From NCBI GenBank assembly GCA_036946405.1, contig JAQIJC010000001.1, positions 3,237,501-3,301,500 of the forward strand: a DNA stretch of 64,000 bases, written 5' to 3'. The position numbers were made by a program, and so were the translations under genes. The notes beneath the pieces are model-generated. The model saw nothing but the letters and a program-made list of their open reading frames with translations. It did no database searches and was not told the DNA's origin. This stretch comes from Sphingomonas phyllosphaerae. Lineage in GTDB: Bacteria; Pseudomonadota; Alphaproteobacteria; Sphingomonadales; Sphingomonadaceae. Of the stretch, positions 1 to 9,476 are shown in pieces. The number at the start of each line of letters is the position of its first letter. The first letter of the stretch is position 1.

Positions 1-652
1 CCTTGATCTGGCGCTCCTCGCCGGCCTTCGCGCCGACGACCTGTTCCTCGAAACCGGGGATCAGGCGGCCCGCGCCGATCTCGACCGCCATATCGGTGCC
101 AGTACCGCCGTCGAACGCCACGCCGTCCATCGTCTTGCCGACGAAGTCCATGACGACCTGGTCGCCGGTTTCGGCGGCCTTGTCGCCCGCGTCTTCCCAG
201 CGCTTGGCACCGTCGGCGAAACGCTTGAGCTGCTCGTCGATCGCCGATTCGTCGACCGGCACGGTCAGCCGCTCGAGCTTCAGACCCTCGATCGCGGGCG
301 CCGGCACCTGCGGGAGCACTTCCAGCTCGACCTTCAGCTCGGCGTCCTTGCCCGACTCATAGCCCTCGACCAGCTCGACGCTCGGCTGCATCGCCGGACG
401 CAGCTGCTTCTCGGCGATCAGCGCCTGGATGCCTTCCTGGATCGAGGTGTTCAGCGCGTCCTGCTCGATCGCCGGGCCGTGCATCTTCTTGACCAGATTG
501 GTCGGCACCTTGCCGGGGCGGAAGCCCGGCATCTTGATCTGCGGCGCGACGCGCTTCAGCTCGGCATCGACCCGCTTGGCGATGTCGCCGGCGGGGATCG
601 TCAGGGTGAAGGCGCGCTTCAGGCCCTCGTTCAGGGTCTCGACAGTCTGCAT
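1..652 (-). CDS. tig: Trigger factor (partial, C-terminus beyond window)
   Basis: Ribosome-bound chaperone that meets nascent chains at the exit tunnel and has an FKBP-type prolyl isomerase domain. Only the first ~217 residues are in the window; the gene runs off the left edge. The ribosome-binding domain fills residues ~1-110 and carries GFRPGKVP at ~43-50, the family signature that docks on ribosomal protein L23. The start of the PPIase domain (VMDFVGKTMDGVAFDGG) follows at ~165-185. The ATG at 650-652 gives the usual N-terminus MQTVETLNEG. The gene reads on the same strand as the tRNA-Leu just upstream. Identification is secure; the C-terminal chaperone arms cannot be seen. Confidence 0.96.
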   Translation of the reverse strand, partial: MQTVETLNEGLKRAFTLTIPAGDIAKRVDAELKRVAPQIKMPGFRPGKVPTNLVKKMHGPAIEQDALNTSIQEGIQALIAEKQLRPAMQPSVELVEGYESGKDAELKVELEVLPQVPAPAIEGLKLERLTVPVDESAIDEQLKRFADGAKRWEDAGDKAAETGDQVVMDFVGKTMDGVAFDGGTGTDMAVEIGAGRLIPGFEEQVVGAKAGEERQIK

Positions 653-690
653 TGGCCGCTTTCGTCAGAAGAATTTCGTGAGTGGTGGCC

Positions 691-708
691 AACCCCGCTT
701 GCGCGGGG
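691..708 (-). terminator. Short GC hairpin after tRNA-Leu
   Basis: Directly after the CCA end of the tRNA, the minus strand can form CCCCGC-GCAA-GCGGGG (arms at plus-strand 693-698 and 103 bases into the same line, 703-708), followed by only two T. It could stop or process the tRNA transcript. The missing U-tract makes classical intrinsic termination doubtful. Confidence 0.4.
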
Positions 709-710
709 AC

Positions 711-795
711 TGGTGCGGGCGAAGGGAATCGAACCCCCACATCTTGCGATACCAGAACCTAAATCTGGCGCGTCTACCAGTTCCGCCACGCCCGC
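711..795 (-). tRNA. tRNA-Leu (anticodon UAG)
   Basis: The minus strand gives an 85-nt gene starting GCGGGCG and ending with a GAAGGGAATCG-type T-arm, acceptor strand and an encoded CCA (plus-strand tgg, 711-713). The anticodon arm is CCAGA-TTTAGGT-TCTGG, so the anticodon is TAG, reading CUA/CUN leucine codons. The long variable arm expected of class II tRNA-Leu is present. It lies between tig and the small-protein genes. Confidence 0.95.
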
Positions 796-901
796 TAGTC
801 GGACACCGCCGGTCGGCGGCATCTATACCGACGCGCGCGATGGGGCAAGCGGGCAACCCGCGCTTCGACGGCGCGTTTGTCGGGGGAAGGAGAAAAATGC
901 C

Positions 902-1063
902 ATGGCCACGAACCCCGGAGACCTGCCGGCCGACGTGCCGCAGCCCACGCAGCCGGCCACGCCCGACACCCCGCCGCCCGAAATCACCCCACCCGGCCCC
1001 GACATCGATGTTCCGGCGCCCGGCACCCCGGCTGGGACGCCGCCGACCAATCCGAGCATTTGA
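902..1063 (+). CDS. Proline-rich 53-residue hypothetical protein
   Basis: Short acidic, Pro/Thr-rich protein (MATNPGDLPADVPQ...) with repeated PxxP-like segments (residues ~13-50) and no signal peptide or membrane segment, probably disordered. A good ribosome site (GGAAGGAG, about 886-893) precedes the ATG. The stop is 13 bases before the next small ORF on the same strand, suggesting one transcript. I do not recognise a function; the composition and SD support real coding but the length leaves doubt. Confidence 0.6.
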   Translation: MATNPGDLPADVPQPTQPATPDTPPPEITPPGPDIDVPAPGTPAGTPPTNPSI

Positions 1064-1076
1064 GGAAACTGAGGCC

Positions 1077-1277
1077 ATGACCGAGAAGACGATCGATCCG
1101 ATCCCCAACCGCGATGACGAGCGGCCCGATATCCAGCAGGCGGTCGAGGCGCGCAGCGACGCGGTGGCACGCGGCGAAGGCGGCAAGGAGCCGGCGCGCT
1201 TCACCGACACCGGCGAGTTCGACGGCAACAGCGGCACCGGCGGCGAGGTGAAGAACCAGGATCTGACGCAGCAATAA
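1077..1277 (+). CDS. Hydrophilic 66-residue hypothetical protein
   Basis: Small highly charged protein (starts MTEKTIDPIPNRDDERPD, ends KNQDLTQQ) with no hydrophobic segment, rich in Asp, Glu, Gly and Asn, likely disordered. It follows the Pro-rich ORF by 13 bases with a GAGGCC stretch before ATG. Codon use matches the neighbours. Such hydrophilic small proteins in sphingomonads are sometimes stress-related, but nothing in the sequence proves this. Function unknown. Confidence 0.6.
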   Translation: MTEKTIDPIPNRDDERPDIQQAVEARSDAVARGEGGKEPARFTDTGEFDGNSGTGGEVKNQDLTQQ

Positions 1278-1328
1278 GGCGGCATTCAAGCTGCGTCCCA
1301 TCCATATCTGACGAGGATATTCTTTGAT

Positions 1329-1407
1329 CGCCCCGGACTTGATCCGGGGCCCCGCTTTTTCCGACGCGCCGTGCAAGCGGGATCCCGGATCGAGTCCGGG
1401 ATGACGT
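1329..1407. repeat. Dispersed palindromic repeat, family C (copy 1)
   Basis: Two back-to-back palindromes: ccccggacttgatccgggg followed ~40 bases later by tcccggatcgagtccggga, ending in atgacg. The same layout recurs at 16602-16682, 30081-30175, 37121-37215 and 63073-63341. It lies between the small-protein gene and the convergent GFA gene and may form transcript-end structure. Confidence 0.8.
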
Positions 1408-1454
1408 GAGAGAATGGTGGTGCGGCGATTATCGGACGAACCGACTAATCGATT

Positions 1455-1868
1455 TCAGTCTTCGTGCGAGATGCCCTCGCCTTCGATCCTGACCCACGGC
1501 TGCTTATACTGCTCGAACACCGATGCCGTAAGCGCCGGCAGTTCCGTCCCGGTGGCATCGTCGGCGAAGGCGCCGATCGGAATCGCGATCAGCCCCTCCA
1601 TGCCCTCGTTCGTATAGGCGATCGTTCCACCGCAGTCGCCGCACCAGCGATACCACGCGCGACGACCGCTATCGGCCACCCGCTCCCAGACGCGAAACTC
1701 GCCCGCGATCGTCACCTGATCGATCGGAAACCGTGCCTGCGCTGAGAACGGACCACCGGTACGGCGCTGGCAGGCCCGGCAGTGACACGCCGACACGCGA
1801 ACCGGTGCGCCGCTGCAGGTCGCGATCAGCTGACCACACCGGCACCGCGCGCGCCGCACGATCGTCAC
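1455..1868 (-). CDS. GFA/CENP-V family zinc protein
   Basis: 137-residue member of the family of glutathione-dependent formaldehyde-activating enzyme-like (Mss4-fold) proteins. Zinc-ligand cysteines are visible as CRCG (~8-11), ACHCRAC (~27-33) and WCGDCGG (~74-80). Such proteins are often annotated as S-(hydroxymethyl)glutathione synthase, but most members are uncharacterised, so only the fold and zinc binding are safe. The GTG start overlaps the gatB stop (GTGA), so it is translationally coupled to gatB, although no functional link is known. Confidence 0.85.
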   Translation of the reverse strand: MTIVRRARCRCGQLIATCSGAPVRVSACHCRACQRRTGGPFSAQARFPIDQVTIAGEFRVWERVADSGRRAWYRWCGDCGGTIAYTNEGMEGLIAIPIGAFADDATGTELPALTASVFEQYKQPWVRIEGEGISHED

Positions 1869-3322
1869 CCCAGCGCCTTCTTCAACAAGTCATTGACCAC
1901 CGCCGGATTGGCCTTGCCGCCCATCGCTTTCATCGTCTGACCGACGAAAAAGCCGAACAGCGCGACCTTGCCGCCGCAATATTGTTCGAGCTGCCCGGGG
2001 TTCTTCGCCAGCACGTCAGCGATCACCGCCTCGATCGCGCCGGTGTCGCTGGTCTGCTTGAGTCCGCGCTCCTCGACGATCTTGCCCGGCGCATCGCCGG
2101 TTTCGAGCATCGCCTCGAACACCTGCTTGGCGAGGCTGCCCGACAGCGTGCCGTCGGCGACCAGCGCCAGCAGCTCGGCGGCCTGACCGGGCGTGACCGG
2201 GCTGTCGCCGATCGACGTGCCGAGCCGGTTGAGCGCGCCGAACAGCTCGCTCGTCACCCAATTGGCGGCGGCGACCGGCTTCGCACCAGCCTCCAGCAGC
2301 GCGTCGAACCAGCGCGCGCTCTCGACCTCGGCGGTCAGCACCTGCGCATTGTACGGCGTGATCCCCAGCCCCTCGTAGCGCGCGCGCTTCGCGTCGGGCA
2401 GTTCGGGCAGGCTGGCGCGACATTCGTCGAGGAATGTTTCGTCCAGTTCGAGCGGCAGCAGATCGGGATCGGGGAAGTAGCGGTAATCGTGCGCGTCTTC
2501 CTTCGAGCGCATCGAACGGGTCGTGCCGCTGTCCGGATTGAACAGCCGCGTTTCCTGCACGATCGTGCCGCCGGCCTCCAGCACGTCGACCTGTCGCGCG
2601 GCCTCATGCTCGATCGCCTGCATGACGAAGCGGATCGAGTTGACGTTCTTGGTCTCGGTGCGGGTGCCGAATTCGTCGCCGGGCTTGCGCACCGAGACGT
2701 TGACGTCGGCGCGCATCGAGCCCTGGTCCATATTGCCGTCGCACGACCCGACATAGCGCAGGATCGAGCGCAGCTTGGTCAGATACGCACCGGCCTCGGC
2801 CGGCGAGCGCATGTCGGGGCGACTGACGATCTCCATCAGCGCGACGCCCGAGCGGTTGAGGTCGACATAGGAGCGGGTCGGATGCTGGTCGTGCATCAGC
2901 TTGCCGGCGTCCTGCTCGACATGGATGCGCTCGACCCCGATCGTCTTGGTGTCGTCGCCGACCTCGATCTCGATCGCGCCCTCGCCGACCAGCGGATGAT
3001 AAAGCTGGCTGATCTGATAGCCCTGCGGCAGATCGGCGTAGAAATAGTTCTTGCGATCGAACCGCGACCATGTGTTGATCTGCGCGTCGATCGCCATGCC
3101 GGTGCGCACTGCCTGCCGGATGCACTCGCGGTTCGGGACCGGCAGCATCCCCGGCATCGCCGCGTCGACCAGCGACACCTGCGTGTTCGGCTCGGCACCG
3201 AAGGCGGTCGCCGCGCCCGAGAACAATTTGGCGTTGCTGGTCACCTGGGCATGAACCTCCAGCCCGATCACGACTTCCCAGTCGCCCGTGCTACCCTTCA
3301 CTCGATACGCGCTCGCGGTCAC
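1865..3322 (-). CDS. gatB: Asp-tRNA(Asn)/Glu-tRNA(Gln) amidotransferase subunit B
   Basis: 485 residues, usual length. GatB is the kinase-like, tRNA-binding subunit of the GatCAB complex that converts mischarged Glu-tRNA(Gln) or Asp-tRNA(Asn) to the amidated form. Seen: [12 protein letters not shown] near the N-terminus, [24 protein letters not shown], and the C-terminal YqeY-like tail ending near [14 protein letters not shown]. The start is GTG at 3322, supported by AAGGAG (complement of 3333-3338). gatC and gatA are 1.2 kb away on the same strand, separated by an opposite-strand glycosyltransferase gene, so the usual gatCAB operon is split. Confidence 0.97.
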   Translation of the reverse strand: MTASAYRVKGSTGDWEVVIGLEVHAQVTSNAKLFSGAATAFGAEPNTQVSLVDAAMPGMLPVPNRECIRQAVRTGMAIDAQINTWSRFDRKNYFYADLPQGYQISQLYHPLVGEGAIEIEVGDDTKTIGVERIHVEQDAGKLMHDQHPTRSYVDLNRSGVALMEIVSRPDMRSPAEAGAYLTKLRSILRYVGSCDGNMDQGSMRADVNVSVRKPGDEFGTRTETKNVNSIRFVMQAIEHEAARQVDVLEAGGTIVQETRLFNPDSGTTRSMRSKEDAHDYRYFPDPDLLPLELDETFLDECRASLPELPDAKRARYEGLGITPYNAQVLTAEVESARWFDALLEAGAKPVAAANWVTSELFGALNRLGTSIGDSPVTPGQAAELLALVADGTLSGSLAKQVFEAMLETGDAPGKIVEERGLKQTSDTGAIEAVIADVLAKNPGQLEQYCGGKVALFGFFVGQTMKAMGGKANPAVVNDLLKKALG

Positions 3323-3450
3323 CGTATTTCCGCTCCTTGCTGGAAGCGTGTCGCTCTAGGATACGCACCGCGTGCTGGCAATGTCCGCGCGGCTTGACTT
3401 GGGCCGCGGTGCGCCGTCCAACCGCGGCACTATCGTGGGGAACCAACGTC

Positions 3451-4503
3451 ATGTTCAGCCTTCGTCCGCTCACCGCGCGGATCATGCGCCCGCTGGATGC
3501 GGAGGGATTCTGGCGGGGCGCGGAGACGGTCGACATCGATCCCGCCGGCCGGGTCGAGCGCGCGCCGGCCTTTTTCCTTCCGGATGAACTCGACCGGATC
3601 GTCGCGCACTATCCGGGAGTTACACCGAAGGATGATCTCGACCGGCTGCTGCACACCAACAGGGTCGAGCCTGCGACGACCGCACGCTTGGTGCCGGACG
3701 TCATCGTCGCCGACGGGACGCTGCTACGCCACGGCGGGGTGCAGGTGATCCGGCCGGGACCGGGCAAGCGAAAGGTGCTGCGCGGCGGGTTCTCGACGCT
3801 GCCCGAAGCGATGCTGTGCGCCGATTATGTGATCGATCGCTATTTCGGACACTGGATCGCCGACGGCTGGTCGCGCGAGCAACTCGCGATCGATCGCGGG
3901 ATGGTGCCGATGGTGCTCGATCCGGCGCGCTTTGGGCATAGTGAGGGTTACCGGGCGCTCATCGACCTTCCCGCGCACCGCCTCGCGGACACGCGGGTGC
4001 GGCGGCTGTGGCTGATCGACGATCGCGGCTACAATCCCGCGCGGATGGAGCGGTTCAGGCGCGTGCGGGCGCGATTGCGGGCGGCACTGGCTGGCCGTGG
4101 GGGCCCCGGCGCGATATTCATCCGGCGCGGTGGGCAAGCGGCGGGCCGCACCTTGTGCAACGAGGCGGAGGTGATCGCTGCGCTGGCGGGGCGCGGATTC
4201 ACGATCATCGCGCCCGATACCATGCCCGCGGCGGAGGTCGCCGCCACGCTGCGCGACGCGCGCATCGTCGTCGGGGTGGAGGGATCGGCGCTGTCGCACG
4301 CCAATGCCGTGCTCGACCCCGGCGCGTGCGTGTTCGCGATCCAGTCACCGACGTCGTTCAACACCATCCACCGGCTTGCCACCGCCGATGCGGGGTTGCG
4401 CTTCGCCTTTTCGGTCGGCGATCCGGCGGCGGGCGACGACTTCACCATGCCGGTCGAGCGCCTGTCGCGCGCGATCGACATGGTTGAGGCCGCGATGCGT
4501 TAA
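3451..4503 (+). CDS. DUF563 / family 61 glycosyltransferase-like protein
   Basis: 350-residue protein resembling the DUF563/GT61 family. Typical features are a central FGHWIADGW-like block (~129-137) and a C-terminal stretch with FIRRGGQAAGRTLCNEAE and a VVGVEGSALSHANAVLDPG nucleotide-sugar-type motif. No signal peptide or membrane span, so probably a cytoplasmic enzyme that adds sugars to a glycan or lipid. The ATG at 3451 is preferred over upstream in-frame codons because the upstream part is antisense to the gatB leader. It sits alone between gatB and gatA on the opposite strand. The sugar specificity cannot be read. Confidence 0.75.
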   Translation: MFSLRPLTARIMRPLDAEGFWRGAETVDIDPAGRVERAPAFFLPDELDRIVAHYPGVTPKDDLDRLLHTNRVEPATTARLVPDVIVADGTLLRHGGVQVIRPGPGKRKVLRGGFSTLPEAMLCADYVIDRYFGHWIADGWSREQLAIDRGMVPMVLDPARFGHSEGYRALIDLPAHRLADTRVRRLWLIDDRGYNPARMERFRRVRARLRAALAGRGGPGAIFIRRGGQAAGRTLCNEAEVIAALAGRGFTIIAPDTMPAAEVAATLRDARIVVGVEGSALSHANAVLDPGACVFAIQSPTSFNTIHRLATADAGLRFAFSVGDPAAGDDFTMPVERLSRAIDMVEAAMR

Positions 4504-4550
4504 TCCAGCCGGTACAGGCGCTTAGAGGGCGCCCACGACAGTGTTGATTC

Positions 4551-6035
4551 TCACCACCACCTGGTCGGGCGCGCGGTGAAGCCCGCGCGTTCCTCGATCG
4601 CCAGTGCGGCGTTGAGGACGCCCTGTTCGTCGAGCGGCTTGCCGATCACCTGTAGACCGAGCGGCAGCCCCGCCGCGTCGACGCCGCCCGGCACGCTCAT
4701 CGCCGGCAGGCCGGCGAGGCTGGAAGGAACGGTGAACACGTCATTGAGATACATGGCCAAAGGATCGGCCGACTTCTCGCCGAGCGCGAACGCCGCCGAG
4801 GGGGCGGTGGGGGTCAGCAGCACGTCGCAGACGTCCCACGCACGCTCGAAATCGCGCGCGATCAGCGTGCGGACCTTCTGCGCCTGCGTGTAGTAAGCGT
4901 CGTAGAAGCCGGCGGAGAGGACGTAGGTGCCGATCAGGATGCGGCGCTTGACCTCGTCGCCGAAGCCTTCGGCGCGCGTCCGTGCGTACAATTCCTGCAA
5001 ATTGGCCCCGTCCGGCAGGTCGCGGAGCCCGTAACGGACCCCATCGTAGCGCGCGAGGTTCGACGAGGCTTCGGCGGGTGCAATGATGTAATAGGCGGGC
5101 AGCGCGTATTTGGTGTGCGGCAGCGAGACGTCGACGATCTCCGCGCCGGCGTCCTTCAGCCACGCGATCCCCTGCTGCCAGAGCGCCTCGATCTCGGCGG
5201 GCATGCCGTCGACGCGATACTCCTTGGGGATGCCGACGCGCTTGCCGGCCAGCGAGGCGTTCAGCTGCCCTTCCCAGTTCGGCACGGGCAGGTCGAGCGA
5301 GGTGGCGTCCTTGGCGTCGAAGCCGGCCATCGCCTCCAGCATGATCGCGCAGTCGCGGACGTCGCGCGCCATCGGCCCGGCCTGATCGAGCGACGAAGCG
5401 AAGGCGATCGTCCCCCAGCGCGAGCAGCGGCCGTAGGTCGGCTTGATCCCCGAGATGCCGACGAACGCCGCCGGCTGGCGGATCGAGCCGCCGGTGTCCG
5501 TGCCCGTCGCGCCCGGCGCAAGTCGCGCGGCGACCGCCGAGGACGAGCCACCCGACGACCCACCCGGCGCGAGCGGGGCGTTGCCGCCGTCGTTGCGCCG
5601 CCACGGGCTGATGACATTGCCGAAATAGCTGGTCTCGTTCGATGAACCCATCGCGAACTGGTCGAGGTTCAGCTTGCCGAGCATCCCCGCGCCGGCGTTC
5701 CACAGGTTCTGCGAAACGGTCGATTCATATTCGGGCGTGAAGCCTTCGAGGATGTGGCTGGCCGCGGTGGTCGGGACGCCCTTCGTGCAGAACAGGTCCT
5801 TCATGCCGATCGGCACGCCGGCCATCGGCTTGAGGGCCTCGCCCGCCGCGCGCGCCTTGTCGGCGGCGTCGGCGGCGGCGAGCGCATGCTCGGGCGTCTC
5901 GACGAGAAAGGCGTTGAGCGGCTTTGCCGCGGCGACCGCGGCGTTGAACGCCTCGGCCACCTCGCGCGCGGAAAAGTCGCCGTCGCGGACGCCGTTGCGG
6001 ATCGCGGCGATGCCCAGATCGGTGAGTGCGGTCAT
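4551..6035 (-). CDS. gatA: Asp-tRNA(Asn)/Glu-tRNA(Gln) amidotransferase subunit A
   Basis: 494-residue amidase-signature enzyme that releases ammonia from glutamine for tRNA-dependent amidation. The catalytic Ser-cisSer-Lys set is visible: Lys in [11 protein letters not shown] (~77-78), and the amidase signature [17 protein letters not shown] with [12 protein letters not shown] (~160-190). Its ATG overlaps the gatC stop by one base (TAATG), so gatC-gatA is an operon. It converges with the GT61-type gene across 47 bases, in which I see no clear terminator. Confidence 0.97.
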   Translation of the reverse strand: MTALTDLGIAAIRNGVRDGDFSAREVAEAFNAAVAAAKPLNAFLVETPEHALAAADAADKARAAGEALKPMAGVPIGMKDLFCTKGVPTTAASHILEGFTPEYESTVSQNLWNAGAGMLGKLNLDQFAMGSSNETSYFGNVISPWRRNDGGNAPLAPGGSSGGSSSAVAARLAPGATGTDTGGSIRQPAAFVGISGIKPTYGRCSRWGTIAFASSLDQAGPMARDVRDCAIMLEAMAGFDAKDATSLDLPVPNWEGQLNASLAGKRVGIPKEYRVDGMPAEIEALWQQGIAWLKDAGAEIVDVSLPHTKYALPAYYIIAPAEASSNLARYDGVRYGLRDLPDGANLQELYARTRAEGFGDEVKRRILIGTYVLSAGFYDAYYTQAQKVRTLIARDFERAWDVCDVLLTPTAPSAAFALGEKSADPLAMYLNDVFTVPSSLAGLPAMSVPGGVDAAGLPLGLQVIGKPLDEQGVLNAALAIEERAGFTARPTRWW

Positions 6036-6322
6036 TATTCGATCACCTTGGGCACAGTGAAGAAGCCATGTTCGGCCTGCGGTGCGTTGGCGAGCACCTT
6101 GTCGCGGACGCCACCATCGGTGACGACATCGTCGCGCAGCCGCAGATGGTTGGGGATCACGGCGGTCATCGGCTCGACCCCGGCGGTGTCGACCTCGCCG
6201 AGTTGCTCGATCCAGTCGAGGATGTTGCCGAGTTCGGGCGCGAGCCGGGCGGCTTCGTCGTCGGTGATGGCGATGCGGGCGAGGCCGGCGATGCGCCTGA
6301 CGGTTGCGGTGTCAACGGACAT
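6035..6322 (-). CDS. gatC: Asp-tRNA(Asn)/Glu-tRNA(Gln) amidotransferase subunit C
   Basis: 95 residues, standard for GatC, the small belt-like subunit that stabilises GatA against GatB. The N-terminus [19 protein letters not shown] and the middle [16 protein letters not shown] are characteristic; the C-terminus FTVPKVIE is the conserved tail. It is first in the gatC-gatA pair. Its start region is ~135 bases from the start of the divergent DUF3089 gene, so both promoters must lie in that interval. Confidence 0.95.
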   Translation of the reverse strand: MSVDTATVRRIAGLARIAITDDEAARLAPELGNILDWIEQLGEVDTAGVEPMTAVIPNHLRLRDDVVTDGGVRDKVLANAPQAEHGFFTVPKVIE

Positions 6323-6456
6323 GCCGCCGCCGCTACCACCCGTCGCCCCGATCTTGCAACACGCCTGACACGGTTGCGCATGGCGCATTCCTGGGGCACC
6401 AGCTTTGCGGTTGCGGACCCGGCGCTTTTGCTGCACCGCACAATGGTGACGCACAT

Positions 6457-7560
6457 TTGGCCCGCAAATTCCTCTATGTCGTCGTCGCGCTGATCGTGCT
6501 GGCGACCGCGGCTGCCTTTGCCTATCGCCTGTGGGGCGTCGGAATGATGCGGATGGCGATGGTGCCGGGCGAGTCGTTCCGAAATCAGAACCGCCTGACC
6601 AAGAAGGATTATGCACCTGATTCGATGTGGCTGGCGCGGCCGGCGCTGGCGCGCAATCCGGCCTTGTGGACGCCGCCCGGCTATGCACCGCGCAACGCCC
6701 CCGGCGGCGCGGCGGTGTTCTTCATTCACCCGACCTCGTACCTCAATCGCGCGCACTGGAACGCGCCGCTGACCGACGCGGAGGCGAACAATCGCGCCGC
6801 TTTGTTCCTGCGCGGACAGGCCAGCGCGTTCAACGCGGCGGGCGAGATTTGGGCGCCTCGCTATCGTCAGGCGACGTTCGGCGCGTTCCTGACCGACCAG
6901 CGCGCCGCCGAACAGGCGCTGGCGCTGGCGTACGGCGACATCCTTGCCGCGTTCGATGCCTTTCTGGCGGAGGCCGGGCCGACGCGCCCGATCATCCTTG
7001 CCGGGCATAGCCAGGGCGCGCTGCACCTGACGCATCTGCTCAAGGATCGCGTCGCCGGCACGCCGCTCGCGAAGCGGATCGTCGCGGCCTATGTCGTCGG
7101 CTGGCCGGTGTCGGTCAGCAACGATCTGCCCGCGCTCGGGCTCCCGGCGTGCGCGCGCGCCGACCAGCGCGGGTGCGTGCTGTCGTGGCAGACGTTCGCC
7201 GAACCTGCCGATCCGTCGCTGATCCTCGACAATTACGACCGCTCGACCGGGTTCGACGGCAAGCCGCGGCGCGGCACGCAGATGCTGTGCACCAACCCGC
7301 TGACGGGTACGCCGAACTCGACGGCGCCGGCCAGCGCCAATCTGGGGACGCTGTTTCCGAATGCGGCGATGAGCGAGGCGCGGATCGAGGCGGGGCGGAT
7401 CGGCGCGACGTGCGGCGGGCGCGGGTTGTTGCTGATCGGTTCGCCACCGGATGTCGGGCCATACACGCTGCCGGGCAATAATTATCACGTCTATGATTAC
7501 AGCCTGTTCTGGGCGAACGTCCGCGCCGATGCGGCGCGGCGGCTGGCGGGGGCGGCGTAA
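6457..7560 (+). CDS. DUF3089 alpha/beta-hydrolase-like membrane-anchored protein
   Basis: 367 residues if started at TTG 6457, which gives (M)[20 protein letters not shown], a clean N-terminal membrane anchor as in sphingomonad relatives I remember; the longer frame upstream would run into the gatC start region and lacks this shape. A lipase-like nucleophile elbow GHSQG follows (protein text [12 protein letters not shown], ~residues 183-194), with [15 protein letters not shown] near 90. DUF3089 proteins are predicted serine hydrolases with unknown substrates, probably acting at the outer face of the inner membrane. It stands alone between gatC (divergent) and ruvX (same strand, 126 bases later). 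Confidence 0.82.
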   Translation: MARKFLYVVVALIVLATAAAFAYRLWGVGMMRMAMVPGESFRNQNRLTKKDYAPDSMWLARPALARNPALWTPPGYAPRNAPGGAAVFFIHPTSYLNRAHWNAPLTDAEANNRAALFLRGQASAFNAAGEIWAPRYRQATFGAFLTDQRAAEQALALAYGDILAAFDAFLAEAGPTRPIILAGHSQGALHLTHLLKDRVAGTPLAKRIVAAYVVGWPVSVSNDLPALGLPACARADQRGCVLSWQTFAEPADPSLILDNYDRSTGFDGKPRRGTQMLCTNPLTGTPNSTAPASANLGTLFPNAAMSEARIEAGRIGATCGGRGLLLIGSPPDVGPYTLPGNNYHVYDYSLFWANVRADAARRLAGAA

Positions 7561-7584
7561 GTTGAGCGTTTGTTGGGCACGATC

Positions 7585-7649
7585 CGTTCGCCCTGAGCTT
7601 GTCAAAGGGCGTGTCAGGAGCACGTGCTTCGACAGGCTCAGCACGAACG
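7585..7649. repeat. Dispersed inverted repeat, family A (copy 1)
   Basis: Reads cgttcgccctgagctt...aagggcgtg, then cacgtgcttcgacaggctcagcacgaacg: two imperfectly complementary arms that form one long hairpin. Related copies lie at 23166-23231 and 45456-45521. This copy fills the gap between the DUF3089 gene and ruvX. Confidence 0.8.
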
Positions 7650-7686
7650 TGGGGTGTGTGTCCAAGCGCACGTTGAGTGATCTAAG

Positions 7687-8151
7687 GTGATCGTCACCGA
7701 AGCGGCGGCGTTTCGGGCGATGCTTCCCGAGGGCGGGCGGTTGCTGGGGCTGGATGTGGGGACCAAGACGGTCGGCACCGCGCTGTGCGATGCGGGGTGG
7801 AGCTTCGCGAGCCCGGCACAGTTGATCCGGCGTGCGAAGTTCACGGTCGACAAGGCGGCGCTGGTTGCACTGTCGCAGGCGCAGCAGGTGCGCGGCTGGG
7901 TGATCGGGCTGCCGCTCAATCTGGACGGGACCGAGAGCCCGCGCACCCAGTCGACGCGGGCGTTCGCGCGCAATTGCCGCGACACCGGGTTGCCGATCCT
8001 GTTGTGGGACGAGCGCTGGTCGACGGTCGCGGCGGAGCGCGCGCTGATCGAGCAGGACTTCAGCCGCGCCAAGCGCGCCGAGCGGATCGATAATCACGCC
8101 GCGGCGCATATTCTGCAGGCGGCGATCGACGCACTGGTGGCGGTGGGCTGA
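7687..8151 (+). CDS. ruvX: Holliday junction resolvase-like RuvX/YqgF
   Basis: 154-residue RNase H-fold protein of the YqgF family, linked to pre-16S rRNA 5' end processing and proposed as a Holliday junction resolvase. The first catalytic Asp is in [15 protein letters not shown] (~21-35); later acidic residues lie in [23 protein letters not shown] and [16 protein letters not shown] accept GTG 7687 because it yields the family-like N-terminus [14 protein letters not shown]; an ATG 33 bases further in is the alternative. A 335-base gap holding two repeats separates it from pyrB. Confidence 0.93.
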   Translation: MIVTEAAAFRAMLPEGGRLLGLDVGTKTVGTALCDAGWSFASPAQLIRRAKFTVDKAALVALSQAQQVRGWVIGLPLNLDGTESPRTQSTRAFARNCRDTGLPILLWDERWSTVAAERALIEQDFSRAKRAERIDNHAAAHILQAAIDALVAVG

Positions 8152-8165
8152 GTATTGCCCTGATC

Positions 8166-8257
8166 GTCATTCCCGCGACGGCGGAAATCCAGAACCTCCG
8201 ACGCATCGACCCTTGCGAAGACCTGCGCGTCTGGATCCCCGCCTCCGCGAGGATGAC
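8166..8257. repeat. Dispersed repeat, family B (copy 1)
   Basis: Starts gtcattcccgcgacggcgg and ends cctccgcgaggatgac; the outer ends are inverted repeats and the middle holds a second palindrome around cttgcgaagacctgcgcg. It is almost identical to copy 2, 71 bases downstream. Together they account for most of the gene-free stretch 8152-8486; the ~70 bases between them show no gene or promoter I can support. Confidence 0.85.
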
Positions 8258-8328
8258 GGACGGGGCAGGTCACAAACCGGCGCGTCGATCACGCCTTCTT
8301 TTCGCTCACCGTTCCCACAGCAACCAAC

Positions 8329-8420
8329 GTCATTCCCGCGACGGCGGGAATCCAGAACCTCAGACGCATCGACCCTTGCGAAGACCTGCGCGTCTGGATC
8401 CCCGCCTCCGCGAGGATGAC
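8329..8420. repeat. Dispersed repeat, family B (copy 2)
   Basis: Nearly base-for-base copy of 8166-8257 in the same orientation, making a direct duplication between ruvX and pyrB. A third, more diverged copy lies at 22988-23080. pyrB begins 66 bases further on. Confidence 0.85.
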
Positions 8421-8486
8421 GTGAGTCTGCAAGGGCCATATCGCCCGCTTGCCCCCTTCCCACTCCGCCATTAGGCAGCGGCTTCG

Positions 8487-9476
8487 ATGACCCAGTCGGA
8501 CCACCGCCCCGCCACGCTGATCCCCGGAGGCGCGGTGTTTCCGCACCGCCATCTGACCGGGATCGAGGGCCTGGAGCCCCATGAAATCACCTTCCTGCTC
8601 GACGAGGCCGAAACCTGGGTCGAGGCGAACCGCACCCGCGCCGCGCCCGACCAGCGCCTTGCCGGCTTCACGCAGATCAACGCCTTTTTCGAGAACAGCA
8701 CGCGCACGCTGCTGAGCTTCGAGATCGCGGGCAAGCGGCTCGGCGCGGATGTCGTCAACATGCACGCCGCACAGTCGAGCGTGAAGAAGGGCGAGACGCT
8801 GATCGACACCGCGATGACGCTCAACGCGATGCGCGCCGACGTGATCGTGATCCGGCATATGTCCTCGGGCGCGGTGCGGCTGATCGCGGACAAGGTCGAT
8901 TGCCCGGTGCTCAACGCCGGTGACGGGCGGCACGAGCATCCGACGCAGGCGTTGCTCGACGCGCTGACGATCCGGCGGCGGCTCGGCGGGATCGCCAACA
9001 AGCGCGTCGTGATCTGCGGCGACCTGCTGCACAGCCGCGTCGCGCGGTCGAACATCCTCGCGCTGACCGCGCTCGCCGCCGAGGTGCGGGTCTGCGCGCC
9101 CTCGACCTTGATGCCGCCGGCGATCGAGCGGTTCGGCGTCACCGCCTTCACCGACTTCGACAAGGCGATCGAGGGCGCGGACGTGGTGATGATGCTGCGG
9201 CTCCAGACCGAGCGGATGGCGGGCGGCTATGTGCCGTCCACGCGCGAATATCATCTGCGCTACGGGCTGACGCTGGAGCGGCTGAACGCGCGCGCGCCGG
9301 GGGCGCTGGTGATGCATCCCGGGCCGATGAACCGCGGGGTGGAGATCGATTCGGCGGTCGCCGACCATGTCGAGCAATCGGCGATCACGGAGCAGGTGCA
9401 GATGGGCGTGGCGGTGCGGATGGCCTGTCTGGATGTGCTGACACGGCGTGCGCGCAAGGTGGAGGGCTGGGCATGA
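8487..9476 (+). CDS. pyrB: Aspartate carbamoyltransferase, catalytic subunit
   Basis: 329 residues. Condenses carbamoyl phosphate with aspartate in the second step of pyrimidine synthesis. The carbamoyl-phosphate loop [13 protein letters not shown] (~68-80), HPTQALLD (~151-158), the KKGET loop and the C-terminal [11 protein letters not shown] (~276-286) are all present, so the enzyme looks active. Its stop overlaps the start of the following dihydroorotase-like gene (ATGA), which indicates coupled translation and, from known PyrB-PyrC' systems, a shared complex. No regulatory PyrI gene is seen. Confidence 0.97.
   Translation: MTQSDHRPATLIPGGAVFPHRHLTGIEGLEPHEITFLLDEAETWVEANRTRAAPDQRLAGFTQINAFFENSTRTLLSFEIAGKRLGADVVNMHAAQSSVKKGETLIDTAMTLNAMRADVIVIRHMSSGAVRLIADKVDCPVLNAGDGRHEHPTQALLDALTIRRRLGGIANKRVVICGDLLHSRVARSNILALTALAAEVRVCAPSTLMPPAIERFGVTAFTDFDKAIEGADVVMMLRLQTERMAGGYVPSTREYHLRYGLTLERLNARAPGALVMHPGPMNRGVEIDSAVADHVEQSAITEQVQMGVAVRMACLDVLTRRARKVEGWA

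Noticed and set aside
1733..3397. 554-residue open frame opposite gatB
   Set aside because: It is the antisense of gatB; composition is Arg/Ala/Asp-rich and shows no domain.
8152..8486. Missing small gene between ruvX and pyrB
   Set aside because: Short frames here lie within the duplicated repeats; no SD or conserved protein seen.
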